In this document: positions 63,385 through 64,000 of the stretch, in pieces
How the letters are laid out: the number at the start of each line of letters is the position of its first letter
How positions within the stretch are numbered: position 1 is the stretch's first letter
From: Clostridium sp. KNHs214
GTDB lineage: Bacteria; Bacillota; Clostridia; Clostridiales; Clostridiaceae
DNA length: 64,000 nucleotides
Assembly: GCF_000744935.1 (NCBI RefSeq)
Contig: NZ_JQMW01000009.1
Span: forward strand, 62,001 to 126,000
Reading direction: 5' to 3'
Translations under genes and position numbers: made by a program
The notes under the pieces: model-generated
What the model was told of the DNA's origin: nothing
Database searches by the model: none
What the model saw: the letters and a program-made list of their open reading frames with translations, nothing else

Positions 63385-64000
63385 TTGAAACTTGAACTTA
63401 GAAGAATCTATATCAAGGATATTCAACTTGGTAATGAAACAAGTGTAAAAAATGGGGTTTTAACAGTAAACCAGGAGGAGCTAATTAGCAAACTTAAAGA
63501 AGATGAAAGAATTAAGGAAGTAAAGCTTGATGTAGCTAGACCTGGAGAAAAGGTAAGAATTATTCCAGTAAAAGATGTTATTGAGCCAAGAGTAAAAATT
63601 GAGGGAACAGGAAATGGTTTTCCAGGATCATCCACTAAAATAGCTCAATTAGGAGAAGGAAAAGTAAATGTACTTTATGGTGCAGCTGTTGTAACTGTAG
63701 GGGATATTGTAGGATTCCAAGAAGGTGTAGTTGATATGTGGGGTGAAGGTGCAAAATGGACTCCATTTTCAAAGACTTTCAACCTAGTAGTAGATATTGT
63801 ACCTGTAGAAGGATTATCACCACATGTTCATGAAGCAACTGTTAGATTAGCAGGACTTAAAGCAGCAGAATTTGTAGGGGAAGCTGGAAGAAGCGTAGAG
63901 CCAAATGAAGTTTTAACATATGAAATAGGTAGTCATGATGAGGAAGGAAAATTATATCCAAACTTACCAAAGGTTGCATATGTCGAAATGCTTATTTCTC
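63385..64000 (+). CDS. Glycine/sarcosine/betaine reductase component B, alpha/beta proprotein (3' end outside window)
   Basis: The first 205 codons of a GrdE/GrdG/GrdI-type protein (LELRRIYIKDIQLGNETSVKNGVL ... VKDVIEPRVKIEG ... VGFQEGVVDMWGEGAKWTPFSKT). It is the substrate-specific proprotein that is cleaved at a Cys to form a pyruvoyl group, but that site lies beyond the window. TTG start six bases after GGAGGTGA. The usual trxB-trxA pair of glycine reductase operons is not between grdX and this gene, so sarcosine or betaine reductase is at least as likely as glycine reductase. Confidence 0.9.
   Translation, partial: MKLELRRIYIKDIQLGNETSVKNGVLTVNQEELISKLKEDERIKEVKLDVARPGEKVRIIPVKDVIEPRVKIEGTGNGFPGSSTKIAQLGEGKVNVLYGAAVVTVGDIVGFQEGVVDMWGEGAKWTPFSKTFNLVVDIVPVEGLSPHVHEATVRLAGLKAAEFVGEAGRSVEPNEVLTYEIGSHDEEGKLYPNLPKVAYVEMLIS

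Noticed and set aside
62014-64000. Proline reductase (prd) operon
   Set aside because: The component B-type N terminus and GrdX match the glycine/sarcosine/betaine family, not PrdA/PrdB.

Overview
The window is very AT-rich, with dense genes, strong Shine-Dalgarno (SD) sites and clostridial families throughout. It has a six-gene Rnf complex, a cysteine T-box operon, and the start of a selenium-dependent glycine/sarcosine/betaine reductase (Stickland) operon. This fits an anaerobic, amino-acid-fermenting Clostridium of the C. botulinum group I / C. sporogenes type. That assignment is inferred from gene content; no rRNA is present to confirm it.

Layout. 1-9.7 kb: PAP2 phosphatase (cut by the window edge), TrmH-type methyltransferase, uracil-DNA glycosylase, a DUF6512-like membrane protein, a YtrA-type GntR/ABC-2 transporter locus with a large palindromic promoter, a patatin lipase, a shortened Old-Yellow-Enzyme homologue and a Nudix hydrolase. 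9.8-20.5 kb: oligopeptide-binding lipoprotein, two small related proteins, ApbE, a NusG-II protein and a Gx-transporter-type protein, converging on the rnfCDGEAB operon. ApbE is the likely flavin transferase for RnfG and RnfD. 20.5-28 kb: a 0.9-kb gap with no gene recognised, a hypothetical protein, a cold-shock protein, natAB, and a T-box-controlled cysK-cysE operon. 28-34.7 kb: a broken Cys-rich copper-binding-type gene, a secreted coiled-coil protein, and a two-component system beside an FtsX-type permease with no ATPase gene.

34.8-39.3 kb is a scarred tandem duplication containing pseudogenes. One copy is interrupted by a mobile hairpin element; the other preserves the empty site. 39.5-57.4 kb is a defence island: a nuclease-helicase, a membrane protein followed by a coiled-coil McrB-like AAA+ ATPase and a DUF2357/PD-(D/E)XK nuclease, a single-chain restriction-methylation-specificity protein, a divergent methyltransferase/unknown pair, a complete DpnII-type (GATC) system, an Mrr-type nuclease with a possible modified-base reader domain, and a decayed GHKL ATPase joined to an IS3 fragment. 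57.5-64 kb: small lipoproteins, an IS1182 relic, a Tet-type ribosome-protection GTPase, a GntR regulator, a grdA relic, grdX and the start of a reductase component B gene.

The most distinctive non-coding content is three families of dispersed palindromic repeats. One has four copies in three size classes (315, 315, 146 and 85 bp) that look like nested versions of the same hairpin. It has inserted between a regulator and its operon, at a cysK stop codon and into a duplicated segment. The best candidate for an undescribed system is the three-gene unit at 42.0-47.7 kb (membrane protein, coiled-coil AAA+, DUF2357 nuclease).
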